DNA of 64,000 nt, from positions 1-64,000 of the forward strand of contig NZ_JAKSXZ010000097.1 in assembly GCF_022829465.1 (NCBI RefSeq). Reading direction: 5' to 3'. The notes beneath the pieces are model-generated. The model was not told the DNA's origin. It saw nothing but the letters and a program-made list of their open reading frames with translations, and did not search any database. This DNA is from Methylobacterium sp. J-067 (GTDB lineage Bacteria > Pseudomonadota > Alphaproteobacteria > Rhizobiales > Beijerinckiaceae). Within the stretch, counting starts at the first letter, position 1; the number at the start of each line of letters is the position of its first letter. Positions 1-8,236 of the stretch are shown in pieces. The translations under genes and the position numbers were made by a program.

Positions 1-540
1 ACCGGATTGGCACTCGACAGGTCGCTCCGTCCCCTGGCGATCCTGCTCCGCGTTATGATGCCGGAGATGGACGGCTGGTCGGGGCTCGCAACCCTTAAGG
101 CGGCCCCCGAGACGGCAGGCATCCCCCGTGGTCATGGACAGCTTCGTCACGGACGCGGCGTTAAGCGCCTCGCTCGGCGTGGTTGAGGCGTGGTTGAGGC
201 CGAGCCCACTCCGGTGGTCTGGTCGCGCTTGCGCACGATCCTGGACCAGTTCCGGACGGCCGACGGCAACGTGCTCGTGGTCGGCGACGATGGCAACATG
301 CGCCACCGCCTGCGGACCGTGCTGGAGCACAACGTCTGCACAGTGCGCGAGGCCGGGAACGGCCGGGAGGCGCTCGACCAGGGCCAGCATGGCGTGCCGC
401 GCCTCGTGCTCCTCGATCTCACCATACCGGTGATGGACGGCTTCTCGTTCGTCTACCGGCTGCGCGGGTTGCCCGGTTGTGCCGACGTCCCGGTCGTGGT
501 GCACAGCACGCGTGACGTCACGGCGATTGGTTTGCTCGAA
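1..540 (+). pseudogene. Decayed tandem receiver-domain remnant of a hybrid histidine kinase
   Basis: Three frames read in succession match the two receiver domains at the end of the intact kinase encoded at 8237-10213. Bases 1-126 give TGLALDRSLRPL then ILLRVMMPEMDGW, where the paralog has ILLDVMMPDVDGW, so the phospho-acceptor Asp of receiver 1 has become Arg. The frame shifts near 126 and again near 190, where an 11-bp tandem duplication lies. The rest gives LVVGDDGNMRHR and VLLDLTIPVMDGF, in which receiver 2 keeps its Asp but loses one acidic-pocket residue. The 5' part lies outside the window. I infer a dead duplicate; the following antiporter has its own start. Confidence 0.8.
179..200 (+). 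repeat. 11-bp tandem duplication inside the receiver remnant
   Basis: GTGGTTGAGGC occurs at 179-189 and again at 190-200. The intact paralog near 9750 has no such repeat, so the duplication is probably one of the lesions that broke this copy. It also creates a GTG at 190 that opens a misleading long frame into the antiporter. Confidence 0.85.
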
Positions 541-549
541 GGGGGATGG

Positions 550-2376
550 ATGGAACATGGTTTGGCCACGGCGGTCCTTTGCATCGTGGGCGGTGGCATC
601 GCCGCACAGGTGCTTGCCGCGCGCCTGCGCATCCCCGCCATCGTGCTGCTGCTCGCGCTGGGGTTCCTCGTCGGACCCGTGTTCGGCCTGCTGCACCCCA
701 CCCGCGACTTCGGGGAGAACCTGCGACCCCTGATCGGGTTGGCCGTGGCCATCGTGGTGTTCGAGGGCGGTCTCGCCCTCGACTTCCGCGAACTCAGGGC
801 CTCGGGCGAGGGTGTGCTGCGGCTCACCGCCTTCGCGCTGCCGGTCAACTTCGTCCTGGGCACCCTCGCCGCCCACCTGATCGGCGGGATGATGTGGGGG
901 CCCGCCTCGGTGTTCGGCGCCATCCTCGTCGTCACCGGCCCGACCGTGATCCTGCCGCTGCTGCGCCATGCCCGCCTGGAACGACGGTCGGCGGCGTTCC
1001 TGAAGTGGGAGGCCATCGTCAATGATCCGGTCGGCGCCATCCTGACCGCGGTGGTCATCGAGATCCTGGTTGGCGTACCCCACGAGGCCAGTGAGACCCC
1101 GGCGGTCGCCCTGGCCCTCCACCTCGCCGAAGGCGTGCTGGTGGCGGGCGGCCTCGGCGTCGGCTTCGCCCTGTCGGTGGCCTGGTCATTCCGGCGCGAT
1201 CTCGTCCCGGAAACGCTCAAGACGCCCATGCTGCTCGCGCTCGCCCTCGTCGCCTACGTCGTCCCGAACCTGCTCATGCACGAGGCCGGGCTGATCGGCG
1301 CGACCGTGTTCGGGATCGCGCTGGCCAACCGGCACGTGCCGGGCCTGGGCGAGTTGCGGCGGTTCAAGGAGGCACTCGTCGTCCTCCTCGTGTCCTGCCT
1401 GTTCGTCGTGCTGACCGCCGACCTCGACCTGGGCGTCCTCGGAAAGCTGTCCCTGCCGATCCTCGGACTCGCGGCGGCCATCCTGTTCGTGGTCCGTCCG
1501 GCGGCGATCTGGCTCGCGACGCTGGGCACCGACCTGTCGCGGCGTGAGCGCCTGTTCGTAGGCTGGATAGGCCCCCGCGGCATCGTCGCGGCCGCCGTCG
1601 CCGGCTTGGCCGGGCCTCGTCTGAGCGAGGCGGGGTATGCCGGCGGCGACCTGATCCAGCCCACCGTGTTCGCGGTCATCGTGGCGACGGTCATCCTCCA
1701 CGGCTTCTCGCTGGGGCCGCTGGCCCGACGACTGGGACTGTCCACCGCGGCCGAGACCCAACGGCTCGCCGTCGTGGGGGCGTCACCGTGGGCGAGCGAC
1801 ATGGTCGTCGCGTTGCATCGCGCGGGGGTGCCGGTGGTGCTGATCGACACCTACCCCGGCGCGCTCCAGACCGCCCGTGATGCGGGCGTGCCGACACTGC
1901 AGGCCGAGCTGCTCTCCCGGCATGCGGAGGAAGGCTTGGCCGACCATCCCCCGGACCACCTTCTCGCCGCGACCCGGGACGAGCTCTACAACGCGTTGGT
2001 GTGCACGCGGCTGGCCCCCGAGATCGGCCGCGAACGCGTCTATCAACTCGCACTCTCGGCTGATCATCTCCTGCACGAGGATACCGGCGTCAGCCGGGAT
2101 ACGCGGGGCAAGGTACTCGGCGACGGCGGGATCGACTTCGACGCGCTGGCCGGGCGGCACGAGGCCGGCTGGCGCTTCGATGTCGTTCGCGCAGACACGG
2201 GAGCGCAGGCCGCCGCTCTTGCCCTGATCGTCATCAAGACGGACGGGGCGGTCGACCTCCTGTCGGTCGACAACGAGCACGCCGCTTACGCCGAGGGAGA
2301 CCGCCTGCTCGTCCTGGCACCGCCGGATAACTCCCTTGCCGACAAGGTGGCCGAACCATTGCCGGCGCACGCATGA
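550..2376 (+). CDS. Monovalent cation:proton antiporter (CPA family) with C-terminal TrkA-N-like domain
   Basis: This inner-membrane exchanger, 608 residues, swaps Na+ or K+ for protons. About 12 hydrophobic segments fill residues 1-405, including LLALGFLVGPVFGLL, VVTGPTVILPLL, KWEAIVNDPVGAILT and WIGPRGIVAAAVAGL, all typical of NhaP/KefB-type exchangers. From about residue 410 a Rossmann-like regulatory region follows (RLAVVGASPWASDMVV), which suggests nucleotide control, although its glycine motif is imperfect. I start at ATG 550 because GAAGGGGG sits just upstream and the homology begins there. The frame is open back to GTG 190, but that part reads receiver-domain remnant. The cation specificity cannot be told from sequence. 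Confidence 0.88.
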   Translation: MEHGLATAVLCIVGGGIAAQVLAARLRIPAIVLLLALGFLVGPVFGLLHPTRDFGENLRPLIGLAVAIVVFEGGLALDFRELRASGEGVLRLTAFALPVNFVLGTLAAHLIGGMMWGPASVFGAILVVTGPTVILPLLRHARLERRSAAFLKWEAIVNDPVGAILTAVVIEILVGVPHEASETPAVALALHLAEGVLVAGGLGVGFALSVAWSFRRDLVPETLKTPMLLALALVAYVVPNLLMHEAGLIGATVFGIALANRHVPGLGELRRFKEALVVLLVSCLFVVLTADLDLGVLGKLSLPILGLAAAILFVVRPAAIWLATLGTDLSRRERLFVGWIGPRGIVAAAVAGLAGPRLSEAGYAGGDLIQPTVFAVIVATVILHGFSLGPLARRLGLSTAAETQRLAVVGASPWASDMVVALHRAGVPVVLIDTYPGALQTARDAGVPTLQAELLSRHAEEGLADHPPDHLLAATRDELYNALVCTRLAPEIGRERVYQLALSADHLLHEDTGVSRDTRGKVLGDGGIDFDALAGRHEAGWRFDVVRADTGAQAAALALIVIKTDGAVDLLSVDNEHAAYAEGDRLLVLAPPDNSLADKVAEPLPAHA

Positions 2377-2428
2377 CTAGTGGTATTCGGACGGCCATTC
2401 CGGAGGACCGCACGATATCGAAGGTTGT

Positions 2429-3982
2429 TCAATAGGTCAGCGTCGCACGCATACCCACGACCGTGGCGTTCCTGATCCGGCGTCCGAGTTCGTCGCGCGG
2501 GTCGGGGACGTTGCCGCCGGGGTGGAACACGTACTGGACGTTCGGCTGCACCGTGACGCCCGGACCGAGGACCGCCTGGTACGTCGCCTCGACAAGGGCC
2601 TCGAACCGGCGCCGGGGCATGGCGACCCCCGTCTCCAGGATGGTGTCGCGGTCGAAGCCCCGGGCCGATGGCGAGATGCGCGCGTAGGACACGGCGACGC
2701 CCGCGGTGTCGTTCGAACGTCCGGGCAGCAGGCCGCGGTAGCCGATGCCGGCATCGAGGTAGAGGTCGACCAGGTTGCGGTCGCCGGGCGAGGCCATGGC
2801 GCGAACGAAGGCGCTGGCACCCTCGTCGTCCTTGCCCGGCTCGCGGTACACGGTCTGGTCGATCATCGCGTACAGGCCGTCGTCGCCGCGGAAGCGGCGC
2901 GGGTTGCCCGTGCTCGCGGGGTCGGCGAGTGACCGGCCGGTGTCGTCGAACCGGAGCGAGTCGAACCGCCCGAAATGGTGCCAACCCCCGAACGTTACGG
3001 TGCCGGGCTCGTCCAGGACCCGGCCGGTGCGAGCCCGTTCCTCGACGTTGTAGGCGTAGGCGACCTCGGCGATCAGGAAGGCCGGGTCGGACAAGCGGAA
3101 GTTCGTGCCGGTGCGGTTCCGCCGCTGCGGGTCCGGGTCGTTCCACGGGCGCGCCGGGCCGGCCGGGTCGCCGTCGAACAGCCCGACCTGGAACGATAGG
3201 TTCGGGGACGGGAGGTACTTAGCGCGGACCGCCGGCGCGCCGAACGGGTAGGCCGGTCCGCCGCTCGGAAGGTTGGTCCCGGTGATGGTCGGCCAGCCGA
3301 ACGTCGAGTTGATGAACAGCGTCGCGGTCTGGCTGACCAGGAACTCGGTGTCGGCCGCGACCTGTCCCAGCTTGATGGCGAGTTGGCCGTCGAGGAACTG
3401 CTGCTCGACCCACAGTTCGTACAGACGCGTCGAGGGCAGCGCCTCCAATTCGCTCACCACCGCCAGGTCGTTCACGGCTGCTCGCGTCAGCCCAGCGCCG
3501 TTGATCTGGTAGGCCTCGACCCGGAACGCGGCGCCGTGCCACCCGGCGAGGCGGTCGAGGTCGGCATCGAGCTGCATGTCGAGCCGCCCCAGGACGGTGG
3601 CGGTGCGGCGCGTGCCGCCGTTCGTGTCCCCGAGGATGTCGGCGATGGCGTTGAAGCTGAGGATAATACCCCGGTCCGACAGGAATCGGCGCAGCCCCGT
3701 GGGGTCTGCCGCGTCCCCCAAGGTTGCCTGGATCGAGGTTGTAGCTACGGCAGACGGCTTGCCGGATACCTCGGGTTGGGCGACGGAGGTGCGCGGGTCG
3801 CCGCCGGCACCCGTGTTGGCCGTCTGCCCGAACGCGGATAACGGCGCGAAGCCCAGGCACAGGGACATGGCGAGCGTGGCGCGCGAGCCTCGTGCGTTCC
3901 GGACCCATCGACATAGAAGCGACGGGTTGGTCGGCTCGCTTAGGAACCGGCGTATCCCTTGGATGTCGCGTAGGCTGTCCAT
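2429..3982 (-). CDS. Carbohydrate-selective porin, OprB family
   Basis: A 517-residue outer-membrane beta-barrel protein expected to pass sugars or other small solutes. Residues 34-52 form the hydrophobic part of a signal peptide (LAMSLCLGFAPLSAFGQ), preceded by an unusually long charged start, so a later start at Met39 is possible. The mature part has the OprB pattern: an N-terminal region with TGLRRFLSDRGI, then alternating beta strands such as LYELWVEQQFLDGQLAIKLGQ with aromatic-rich ends, and a C-terminal strand ending in Tyr (VVGMRATLTY). It converges with the antiporter gene and diverges from the CorA-like gene. Substrate unknown. Confidence 0.85.
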   Translation of the reverse strand: MDSLRDIQGIRRFLSEPTNPSLLCRWVRNARGSRATLAMSLCLGFAPLSAFGQTANTGAGGDPRTSVAQPEVSGKPSAVATTSIQATLGDAADPTGLRRFLSDRGIILSFNAIADILGDTNGGTRRTATVLGRLDMQLDADLDRLAGWHGAAFRVEAYQINGAGLTRAAVNDLAVVSELEALPSTRLYELWVEQQFLDGQLAIKLGQVAADTEFLVSQTATLFINSTFGWPTITGTNLPSGGPAYPFGAPAVRAKYLPSPNLSFQVGLFDGDPAGPARPWNDPDPQRRNRTGTNFRLSDPAFLIAEVAYAYNVEERARTGRVLDEPGTVTFGGWHHFGRFDSLRFDDTGRSLADPASTGNPRRFRGDDGLYAMIDQTVYREPGKDDEGASAFVRAMASPGDRNLVDLYLDAGIGYRGLLPGRSNDTAGVAVSYARISPSARGFDRDTILETGVAMPRRRFEALVEATYQAVLGPGVTVQPNVQYVFHPGGNVPDPRDELGRRIRNATVVGMRATLTY

Positions 3983-4119
3983 GCCGCTCGTCGATCACGC
4001 GCGATTCAAGTACCGACCAAACCATACGGGTGCTGCATCGGCGTATACAATGTCCCACGTTGCGGTTCCGTCCACGGCATACGCGCCGCCGCCAGGCTGA
4101 ACGTGGAGTGGATCTTCCG

Positions 4120-5178
4120 ATGAAGCCCTTGAATCGGCCACCGGTCACCGAGGATAGGATGCCGGCCGCTTCGAACGCCGAGGGATCGGGCCGGGGGTGC
4201 GAGCCGCTCTGGGCCATGGCGTTCGACATGGACGGGCGGGGGCGTCCCGTCCCACCGTCGGAAGCGACAAAGGACCTCGACGCGTTCGGCGGCGGGTTCC
4301 TCTGGGTGCACTACGACCTGGACGCCGCGGATTCCGGGGACTTGGCCCGGGACGGAAGGTTCGGTCCCACCCGCCTCGCCGGGGCCGTGTTCGCACGCGA
4401 CGAGCATCAGCGGGTCACGGTGGAGGGCGATCATATCGGTGGCGTCGTGGCCGACCTCGCCCGCCCCGGCGCCAAACCCGTCCCGGCCGGGCGGCTCCAT
4501 TTCGTGATGGGACCGCGCAGTCTCGTCAGCGGTCGCCGGGGCCCTACCGAGAGCCCGGACGCGACGCGGGTAGCGGTCGAGCATGGGAACGCCGTGGCCT
4601 CGCCGGTAATCCTGCTGGAGATGCTGGTTGGCCACGTCGTGTCGGCGATGGCCGCCACGGGCCAGAAGCTCTCGGACGCGCTCGACGGGATCGAGGACCA
4701 CATCCTCGACGGAAGGCCTCGCGATGACCGTCGTCGCCTCGGTCCGGTCCGACGCGACGCGGTGCGGCTCCACCGCCAGCTCCTCGGGCTCGCCGCGGTC
4801 TTTCACCGGTTGGAGACGGACGGGGCGACCGACGAGGTCCACGCGCCGGCTGTCACGGCGGCGGCCCGCCTGGCGCAGCGACTGGACGCGCTCGACCGGG
4901 ACATGGCACTGCAGGCCGAACGGGCGCGGCTGCTGCAGGAGGAGGTATCCGAGCGCATCGCCGAGGAGACCAATCGGCAGCTCTACGTCCTGTCGATCCT
5001 GTCCGCTCTTTTCCTGCCGCCGACCTTCGTGACCGGACTGTTCGGCATGAACGTCAAGGGCCTGCCGTTCGGCGACGACCCACGTGGCTTCCTATGGGTC
5101 GTGGCCGTCTCCGTCGTATCGGCCGTCGCGACGTTCGTCCTCATCCGCCTGCTCGGCATCCGGCCGCCGCGACGGTGA
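4120..5178 (+). CDS. CorA/ZntB-family divalent metal transporter
   Basis: A 352-residue inner-membrane protein of the CorA superfamily. The N-terminal 270 residues are the cytoplasmic funnel with a long helix (RLDALDRDMALQAERARLLQ). Two transmembrane helices follow at about 291-308 and 325-345. The family signature GMN is at 309-311 in TGLFGMNVKGLPF, whose following residues are closer to ZntB (zinc) than to classical Mg2+ CorA. The frame is open upstream to 3892; I take ATG 4120, after GTGGAGTG. ATG 4159 with AGGATAGG before it is an alternative. It is divergent from the porin gene. Metal choice is inferred only. Confidence 0.87.
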   Translation: MKPLNRPPVTEDRMPAASNAEGSGRGCEPLWAMAFDMDGRGRPVPPSEATKDLDAFGGGFLWVHYDLDAADSGDLARDGRFGPTRLAGAVFARDEHQRVTVEGDHIGGVVADLARPGAKPVPAGRLHFVMGPRSLVSGRRGPTESPDATRVAVEHGNAVASPVILLEMLVGHVVSAMAATGQKLSDALDGIEDHILDGRPRDDRRRLGPVRRDAVRLHRQLLGLAAVFHRLETDGATDEVHAPAVTAAARLAQRLDALDRDMALQAERARLLQEEVSERIAEETNRQLYVLSILSALFLPPTFVTGLFGMNVKGLPFGDDPRGFLWVVAVSVVSAVATFVLIRLLGIRPPRR

Positions 5179-5211
5179 ACGCCGTATGCGGCAGCGTCCG
5201 GCGTCGGACCC

Positions 5212-7185
5212 TCAGGCCACGCGCACCAACGTGGGCGCCCCTTTCCCAGGCGACGAACCCGCGGCGACCTTGAGGCAGGCATCCACGGCCTCGCGCAGCG
5301 AAGACACGTAGGCGTCCGCACCGACCTCCCGACCCAGTGCTGCATCGGTCAGGACCTTCTCGCCGGTCGGCCATAGGCCGACCAGTACGGGGACCCCCGG
5401 GGCTTTCCGCTTCAGGCGTTCCAGCAGGTAGCGCAGGTGCGAAGGATTCCCGGTGATGTCGAGGTACGAGATGCACACCATCGCCACGCCGGAGAGGTCG
5501 AGTTCGCGGATACCCTCGCGTGAGGCGGACTGGTACGAGGTCACGCGCGCGCCGAGCCCGTGCTTGCGCAGCAGTTGCGCCAGCATCGCCGAGGAAGCCT
5601 CGTCGAGCGGGCCGCGCCCGGCCAGGCACAGCACCGGTGCCTCGCCCCTCCAACCCTCCGGCAGGGCGTCCCGCGGCGGGGCCTGCCCCGGCACCGCCTC
5701 GGTCTTCGTATGCACGCGTTCCGCCAGGGTCAGGGTATCGGACGGGTTTACCGCCTTGTCGTCGACTGCCGGCTCGACGTCGTCGTGGCCCTCGAAGTCC
5801 TCCACCAAGGAGCGTGCTGAGGCGCGGATGTTCTCCAGTTGCGCAGGGGTGACGACCCCGCGGGCGTGGTCGTTGGCGGCGAGTTGCAGGCCTTTCAGCG
5901 CCACCTCGTCGTAGTACGACGAGAGCGAGCGGTCTTTCAGCATGCCTTCGGCAACCTCCCGGACCTCGTCCGGGTCGCCGGCGAGCATGCGCTGATAGAA
6001 GTTCTCGACCGGGGTAAGCGGTGGCCGGTCTCCCAGCAGCACGTCGAAGAACTCCAGGCTGTCGACGTGGCGGCCGAGCACGACGAGGCAGACGGTGAAC
6101 GGGGTGGCTAGGATCAAGCCGATGGGCCCCCACAGGAAGCCCCAGAACAGGGTCGAGACGATCACCGCGAAGGGCGAGAGCCCGGTGGAATGTCCATAGA
6201 GCAGCGGCTCCACCACCTGCCCGAAGACCGGTTCGGCGATCAGAAACAGGGCGGCTGTGGCGATGACCATCGACCAGCCCGGGTCGACCGCGGCGGCCAG
6301 CGCGACCGGGAACACGCCCGAGACGATGGCGCCGATGTACGGGATAAAGCGCATGATGGCCGACAGCACGCCCCACAGCAGCGGGTTGGGCACGCCGATG
6401 AACCACAGGCCGACGCCGACGATGACGCCGAAGGCGGCATTCATGCCGAGCTGGGCCAGGAAGTAGGTGCCCAGCCGGCCGGCCGCGTCATCCATGGCCA
6501 CCGTCGTGCGGTGCAGGTCGCTTGACCCGAACAGGCGGATCATGCGGTTGCGCAGATCCTCGCGTTGCAGGAGCAGGAACACGACGACCACCAGCACGAT
6601 GCCGACGTCAGTCAGCGGCGAGACGACCGGGCCGAGCACTTTCTCGGCCAGCGCCAGCGGCGAGGGCTCGGGCTCTTGGACGCGCACGAGTTGCGCCTTC
6701 GGCGTATCGCCCGCCGGTCCGGTCTCGGCGGTGGTGCCGGCGGCGTCGGCCTTCTGGGTCACGTCCTGGACTTGGTGATTGAACTTCTGAAGGAGCTTGT
6801 TGGCCTCGCCGAGCCAGCCCTGCTGCAGGCCGGCGAACTTCCTCTGCACGGTCGTCTGGTACTGGGGCAGGTTACCGGCGAGCCCCGCGACCTGGGTACC
6901 GATGACCGCACCGATGCCGCCCAGAACGGCTAGCGCCAGCAGCACCGCGACGATGACCGACGGCACCCGTCCGATCTTGATCCGCCGCAGCAGGTTGACG
7001 ACAGGCGCCAGGACGAAGCTGAGCAGGATGGCCAGCACCAGGGGAACGAAGACCTCGCGTCCGAAGTACAGCGCGGCGATCAAGACGACGCCGACGGCGA
7101 GGGTCAGGAGGCCGCGCAGGCCGGGCACGAGCGGCGGGGGAACCTGGGCGGGCGGCTTCGGGGCATCGGTGACGGCCATCGGCAT
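5212..7185 (-). CDS. AI-2E family (PerM-like) membrane protein with long C-terminal extension
   Basis: The 657-residue product has a typical AI-2E/PerM membrane region in residues 20-400: paired N-terminal helices (LLTLAVGVVLIAALYFGREV), then a loop, then the conserved block WGVLSAIMRFIPYIGAIVSG and LWGPIGLILATPFTVCLVVL. Such proteins are permease-like exporters with poorly known substrates. The remaining about 250 residues are soluble; the last 150 alternate strands and helices (VPVLVGLWPTGEKVLTDAA), resembling the B12-binding/flavodoxin-like fold, which I infer rather than see by motif. Start 7185 is chosen for GAGGAG nine bases upstream; the frame is open further up to 7383. It is divergent from the transglutaminase-like gene. 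Confidence 0.85.
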   Translation of the reverse strand: MPMAVTDAPKPPAQVPPPLVPGLRGLLTLAVGVVLIAALYFGREVFVPLVLAILLSFVLAPVVNLLRRIKIGRVPSVIVAVLLALAVLGGIGAVIGTQVAGLAGNLPQYQTTVQRKFAGLQQGWLGEANKLLQKFNHQVQDVTQKADAAGTTAETGPAGDTPKAQLVRVQEPEPSPLALAEKVLGPVVSPLTDVGIVLVVVVFLLLQREDLRNRMIRLFGSSDLHRTTVAMDDAAGRLGTYFLAQLGMNAAFGVIVGVGLWFIGVPNPLLWGVLSAIMRFIPYIGAIVSGVFPVALAAAVDPGWSMVIATAALFLIAEPVFGQVVEPLLYGHSTGLSPFAVIVSTLFWGFLWGPIGLILATPFTVCLVVLGRHVDSLEFFDVLLGDRPPLTPVENFYQRMLAGDPDEVREVAEGMLKDRSLSSYYDEVALKGLQLAANDHARGVVTPAQLENIRASARSLVEDFEGHDDVEPAVDDKAVNPSDTLTLAERVHTKTEAVPGQAPPRDALPEGWRGEAPVLCLAGRGPLDEASSAMLAQLLRKHGLGARVTSYQSASREGIRELDLSGVAMVCISYLDITGNPSHLRYLLERLKRKAPGVPVLVGLWPTGEKVLTDAALGREVGADAYVSSLREAVDACLKVAAGSSPGKGAPTLVRVA

Positions 7186-7375
7186 ACGCTGGAACTCCTC
7201 GCCGCCCGGCAGGGAACGGCGTGCCAGCACATAACGCCGTCGGCTCCGTTTCGTCCCGATACGCTCGCGACCGTAGGCGCCTGCCTCGGATCGACAGCCC
7301 AAGCAATCCAATTTCGGAAGAACCGAATGGCGGACATCTTGCCTGGAACGGGCGTCCCGGAATTGAGAGCCGTCC

Positions 7376-8203
7376 ATGCGCATTCGTTGTGGCTATACCA
7401 TCGCCCTCGATACGTTCGGCCCGACGCCGATGACGCTGATGCTCAACGTCCGTCCGGAACGGCGGGCTGACCTGAACAGCCGCGAAGTGATCACGTTCGA
7501 TCCACCCCTAGCGGCCAGGCAGTTCCTCGACCCGTTCGGTAACATCGCCACCCGCATCCTCGTCCCGGGCGGGCGCATCACGATGTCGGCGGACTTCGAG
7601 ATCGAGGATCACGGCCGGCCGGACGACCACGCGCCGGACGCCCGGCAGATCCCGGTCCAGGACCTGCCGGACGAGGCGTTGCCGTTCCTTCTCGGCTCGC
7701 GCTACTGCGACACCGACAAGCTCTCGCAGACCGCCTGGAACCTGTTCGGCTCGACGCGCGAGGGCTGGGCACGCGTCCAGGCCATCGTCGACTACGCGCA
7801 CGGGCGGCTGCGATTCGACTACATGCAGGCCGACGCCACGCGCAGCGCCTTCGACGGCCACGGCCACCAGGTCGGGGTATGCCGGGACTTCGCCCACCTG
7901 GCCATCACGTTGTGCCGGTGCATGAACATCCCGGCGCGTTACGCCACCGGCTACCTCGGTGACATCGGCGTGCCGAGGGACCCGGCGCCAATGGACTTCT
8001 CGGCGTGGTTCGAGGTCTACCTCGACGGGCCGGTGGGACCGCGCTGGTACACGTTCGACGCCCGTCACAACCGGCCTCGGATCGGCCGCATCGTCATGGC
8101 ATATGGACGTGACGCCACGGACTGCGCGATCACCACCAGCTTCGGACAGGCGCCGCTGGCCGGGTTCACGGTGAGGACCGACGAGGTCGACGGAACGGCG
8201 TGA
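7376..8203 (+). CDS. Transglutaminase-like cysteine-protease-fold protein
   Basis: A 275-residue cytoplasmic protein of the transglutaminase-like superfamily, which includes peptidases and amidases. An N-terminal beta domain (residues 1-95) precedes the core. The nucleophile is Cys169 in VGVCRDFAHLAITLCR. The usual His position is Ser209 in MDFSAWFEVYL, while Asp228 and His230 are present in WYTFDARHN. Some bacterial members read Ser there too, as far as I recall, so activity is uncertain. No signal peptide is seen. The stop is 33 bp before the hybrid kinase start, so the two may be cotranscribed. Confidence 0.82.
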   Translation: MRIRCGYTIALDTFGPTPMTLMLNVRPERRADLNSREVITFDPPLAARQFLDPFGNIATRILVPGGRITMSADFEIEDHGRPDDHAPDARQIPVQDLPDEALPFLLGSRYCDTDKLSQTAWNLFGSTREGWARVQAIVDYAHGRLRFDYMQADATRSAFDGHGHQVGVCRDFAHLAITLCRCMNIPARYATGYLGDIGVPRDPAPMDFSAWFEVYLDGPVGPRWYTFDARHNRPRIGRIVMAYGRDATDCAITTSFGQAPLAGFTVRTDEVDGTA

Positions 8204-8236
8204 GGGCGGCCCTCCGACCGTTGGGGGGACTGGCAG

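Noticed and set aside
190..549. N-terminal receiver domain fused to the antiporter
   Set aside because: The segment is a decayed duplicate with frameshifts and an 11-bp duplication; the antiporter has its own ribosome site and start at 550.
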